NCBI GenBank assembly: GCA_033439795.1
Contig: JAUTDP010000013.1
Location: forward strand, 310,001 to 374,000
DNA from: Sordaria brevicollis
Taxonomy: Eukaryota > Ascomycota > Sordariomycetes > Sordariales > Sordariaceae
Length of the DNA: 64,000 nucleotides
Reading direction: 5' to 3'
The notes under the pieces are model-generated. The model saw only the letters and a list, made by a program, of their open reading frames with translations. It was not told where the DNA came from and made no database searches. Shown here piece by piece: positions 61,441 through 64,000 of this stretch (position 1 is the stretch's first letter; every line of letters starts with the position of its first letter). The position numbers and the translations under genes are program-made.

Positions 61441-61752
61441 ATACGATAATTATTACGGGTAAACACGACTAAGGTAGGTAGAATAGGATATGCGATATTA
61501 TACGAAGAAGGAAAAGAGGAAAGGGAGCGAAGCTGTACGCGGGTGGCTGCCCTTATAAGGGCACGGCGCACAGACCATGCGCGCAGGGCGCGCGTAGTTA
61601 TATAACCGGGACTGTAACCGTATTACTATACGACCGCAGCGGCGGGCTAACCGAATAAGGTTATAATTATTTCAATAGTAATTATAATTTTAATATAAGT
61701 ATGTAATTAAATTACGTATAGTTATTAGGTTAAGCCTATAATATTACCCCTA
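61441..61752 (-). repeat. Possible LTR of the Ty3/gypsy relic, containing a GC-rich island
   Basis: On the minus strand, a purine-rich AATTAGGGG (possible polypurine tract) precedes TAATATTATAGG, which could be a RIP-altered LTR start (TG to TA). Downstream come TATA-like TTATATAACTA and CCTTATAAGGGCAGCC, the latter inside a GC-rich island (about 61525-61620). This is what an LTR promoter would look like. The other LTR is outside the window, so the call is inferential. Confidence 0.4.
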
Positions 61753-64000
61753 ATTAAAAGAAGCTGTATAGTTAATTATTATTATATAAAATAATAGAAA
61801 TCCTTATTAAATGTATTATTATATTTCGGAAAGTTTCTATAGTTGTAGTAGTCTTTAATTATAGCGACCTTTTCTTTATTTCTTTCTATTCTTCGGTTAG
61901 AGCCTCCGTATTCTCCGTTAATGAATCCCTTTCTTTTAATAATATCTTTAATTTTTTCGATTTCCGTACCTTTTTTTTAAATTTTTTCCTTTCGGCCTTA
62001 ACCTAGTTTAGTAGTATTAAGGCGTTGGGATATTTTTCGTAAAATTCTTTAATTTTTTTTAAATATATCGCTACGTTAATATATAATTATTAATTAGGTT
62101 TATAAAGGGGAGTTTAAATAATATAATATATTTAATAATCTTTTTCCTTTTTATATTTATCGATTTCTATAAAATTCTATTCGAAAGAGTCTTCGCCGTT
62201 ATCCGTTCGGCGTATAATCTTCCCTATATTGGCGTAAATATTTTATTATTATTATATTTAATTTAATAACCCTATTAGTAATTAAAATTTTATTTTATTT
62301 ATATTAAAAGTCCGTTTGTATTTTATATTAATTAATAATTTAAAAGTAATAGAATAGGTATTAGTTTTAATAATCGGGAAAGGATTTTCGAAAAGCGGAA
62401 TAAATTTAGCGTACGGGCGATTAATTTCGAAATTTTAAGTATTGAAGAAGATTATATCGCTTAATTTATAAATTAGGGCGTCCGACCTTTTAATATTAAC
62501 GTTATTTTTATAACGTTATTATATTTATTTTATTTTGGCTATTACGAAATTGAAAATAATTTTAAACCGTTTTACTATTTTATAAGTTTTAAAGAATTCG
62601 GCCTTTTAAATTTTCGATAATTTAAGAGGGTAAGGGGTAGCCGGTTCGATATTTATACGTAGATTAAAATTATAATTAATAAAGAAGGGGGATATTCTTA
62701 TAATTTTAGAAGCGGTATTATTTTTTATAAATTTTACGATTAATAGTTAATCGACCTAATTATTTTAAATTTAATTAATATAAATTTTTAAATAATATTT
62801 TATTTTAGCGTTAATATATTTAGTTTAATTATTAGTAAATAGGTAGAAAATAAACGAAAGTTTTAAATTCACTTTTAATTTTAAAGATAGGGTTTTTTAG
62901 AATATTAAAATAAATTATATATTGTAATTAGAAATAATAGTATTGGGTATATTATAAAAGTTATAGATTTTATCGATAAAATATTCTATTAATTCCTTTA
63001 CTATTAAAGTTTTATAAGGGATGAAATAACGTATTTTAATTAACCGATTAATAATTACCGTAATATATTTAAATTCTTATCCCTTCTAAAAATAAGGCGT
63101 TAATAGGGTAATAAAATTAATAGAAATATTTTTTTATAGTGCGAAAAGAATAGTTAATAATTTTAATAAATTATAAAGGGAATATTGTAAAGGTTTTATC
63201 TTTATATATTAAAAGTACGCTTTATAATACGTTTTAACGGATTAATATATTTTTAATTAGAAATAAAATTATAATAATAAATAGAAGGTTTTTTCTCTAT
63301 TTAAATACTTTATTAATAGTAAATTGTAAATACGTTAAAAGAGTTATAAATAAAGAGCAGAATCGTTAAAATTTATAATAACGGTATTTTTAAAATAGGT
63401 ACGTCTTTAAATAACGTAGTATTCCGCAAATAAAGTTTTTATTATTTATTTATATATTTCTTTTAATTATATATAACGGTTAGGGTTTAATAAGTAGGTT
63501 AAGATATTTTATAAAAAGGTAGATTTTTTATAAAATTCCGTTATTCAATCGTTTATTAATTTTTCGTTTAAAATATTTAATTCGTATAAATATTTAATTC
63601 TTATTAATTCCTCTAATTCTATTTTTTTTAGAGCGTTATACTTATAACCGACGAGGTTTCTTACGTCCGGTTTATCTTCTAATTTTAAAATAAAAACGCT
63701 ATTAACGAAGAGGTTTTTATTTAGTAAAATTTTATTAGGTATTAATAACCGTTTATTATTTATATTCTTAGGGATATTTTTTAATTTGCGGTTAAGGGCG
63801 TTAGGGCAAATTTAAAGGGAACCTAGTCGGTATTTAATTATAAAATTAAAATAAAATAAGAATTAAAACTACTTTATATAGCGGAGCGTTAACTATTTAT
63901 TAATTATAAATATTTTTAAATTCCGATAATTTATAAAGATTTTAAATAGTTATTATACTCCTTTAAATTCTAATTTCTATTCTTTTAATATTTTAATAAT
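61753..64000 (-). mobile_element. RIP-mutated Ty3/gypsy retrotransposon relic (RNase H to integrase), cut by the window end
   Basis: Read on the minus strand with stops ignored, the sequence follows the gypsy pol order. At about 63800-63990 is an RNase H C-terminal part (NYRNLKIF, then FNFIIKYRLGSL, then NALNRK). At about 63020-63125 is the start of the integrase core (ISINFITLL, then VIINRL, then RYFIPYKTLIVKELIEYFID). At about 62780-62820 is INAKIKYYLKIYIN, and at about 62600-62720 NNTASKIIRISPFF, then FNLRINIEPATPYP. These align by eye with the integrase passage of fungal chromoviruses. Many stops and frame breaks show it is dead. It is a transposon relic, not a functional gene. Confidence 0.75.

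Noticed and set aside
1..64000. Dispersed 5S rRNA gene
   Set aside because: Expected to be scattered in Neurospora, but I did not find a sequence resembling it in this window by eye.

Overview
This window is nuclear DNA from a filamentous ascomycete, very probably Neurospora or a close Sordariaceae relative. The basis is short introns (about 55-115 nt) with GTAAGT-type donors and CTAAC/CTGAC branch sites, dispersed intron-bearing tRNA genes, recognisable fungal orthologues (Dhh1 helicase, COX10, kinesin-8, a BuGZ-type zinc finger, long-chain alcohol oxidase), and an 8-kb AT-rich block at the right end. In that block CpA/TpG are scarce and TpA is abundant, which is the mark left by repeat-induced point mutation (RIP). 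Exon boundaries were derived by eye from frame, splice consensus and protein continuity; no alignment was run.

Layout. 0.5-3.2 kb: a three-exon long-chain alcohol oxidase, then tRNA-Gly(GCC). 4.3-10.6 kb: an accessory stretch with a HeLo-like/NACHT STAND (NLR-type) protein whose frame is cut by one in-frame stop, an unresolved spliced-looking stretch, and a multi-membrane-protein gene broken by several lesions. 11.0-14.1 kb: three tandem, diverged TM2-type membrane-protein genes. 14.6 kb: tRNA-Leu(CAA) with intron. 15.8-16.7 kb: a mitochondrial-looking J-domain protein (minus). 18.3-20.1 kb: the DEAD-box helicase Dhh1. 22.1 kb: tRNA-Val(AAC). 23.7-26.7 kb: a HeLo-like N-domain joined to a WD40-like C-terminal half. 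27.2 kb: elongator tRNA-Met(CAT) with intron. 28.5-30.0 kb: a 2EXR/F-box-like protein. 30.3 kb: a 14-bp minisatellite. 30.6-32.7 kb: a coiled-coil fungal protein with a likely G-run frameshift. 33.8-35.1 kb: BuGZ-type zinc finger. 35.7-39.9 kb: kinesin-8. 41.2-44.6 kb: a secreted GH115 xylan alpha-glucuronidase. 47.4-48.7 kb: a divergent transaldolase-family enzyme. 49.2 kb: tRNA-Glu(CTC) with intron, followed by an imperfect inverted repeat. 50.4-52.0 kb: COX10. 52.9-54.0 kb: a two-repeat Myb/SANT protein.

From about 56.05 kb to the window end the sequence becomes abruptly AT-rich. Its right part (about 62.5-64.0 kb, minus strand) can still be read as the RNase H to integrase part of a RIP-mutated Ty3/gypsy retrotransposon, with a probable LTR at about 61.45-61.75 kb that keeps a GC-rich island. 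The left part (56.05-61.4 kb) holds further degraded coding-like sequence that I cannot name.

The housekeeping genes serve unrelated roles (mRNA decay, spindle control, haem A synthesis, mitochondrial chaperoning). The most unusual material is the tandem TM2 family, the decaying NLR/membrane-protein stretch, the HeLo-like/WD40 architecture and the RIP-mutated repeat block.
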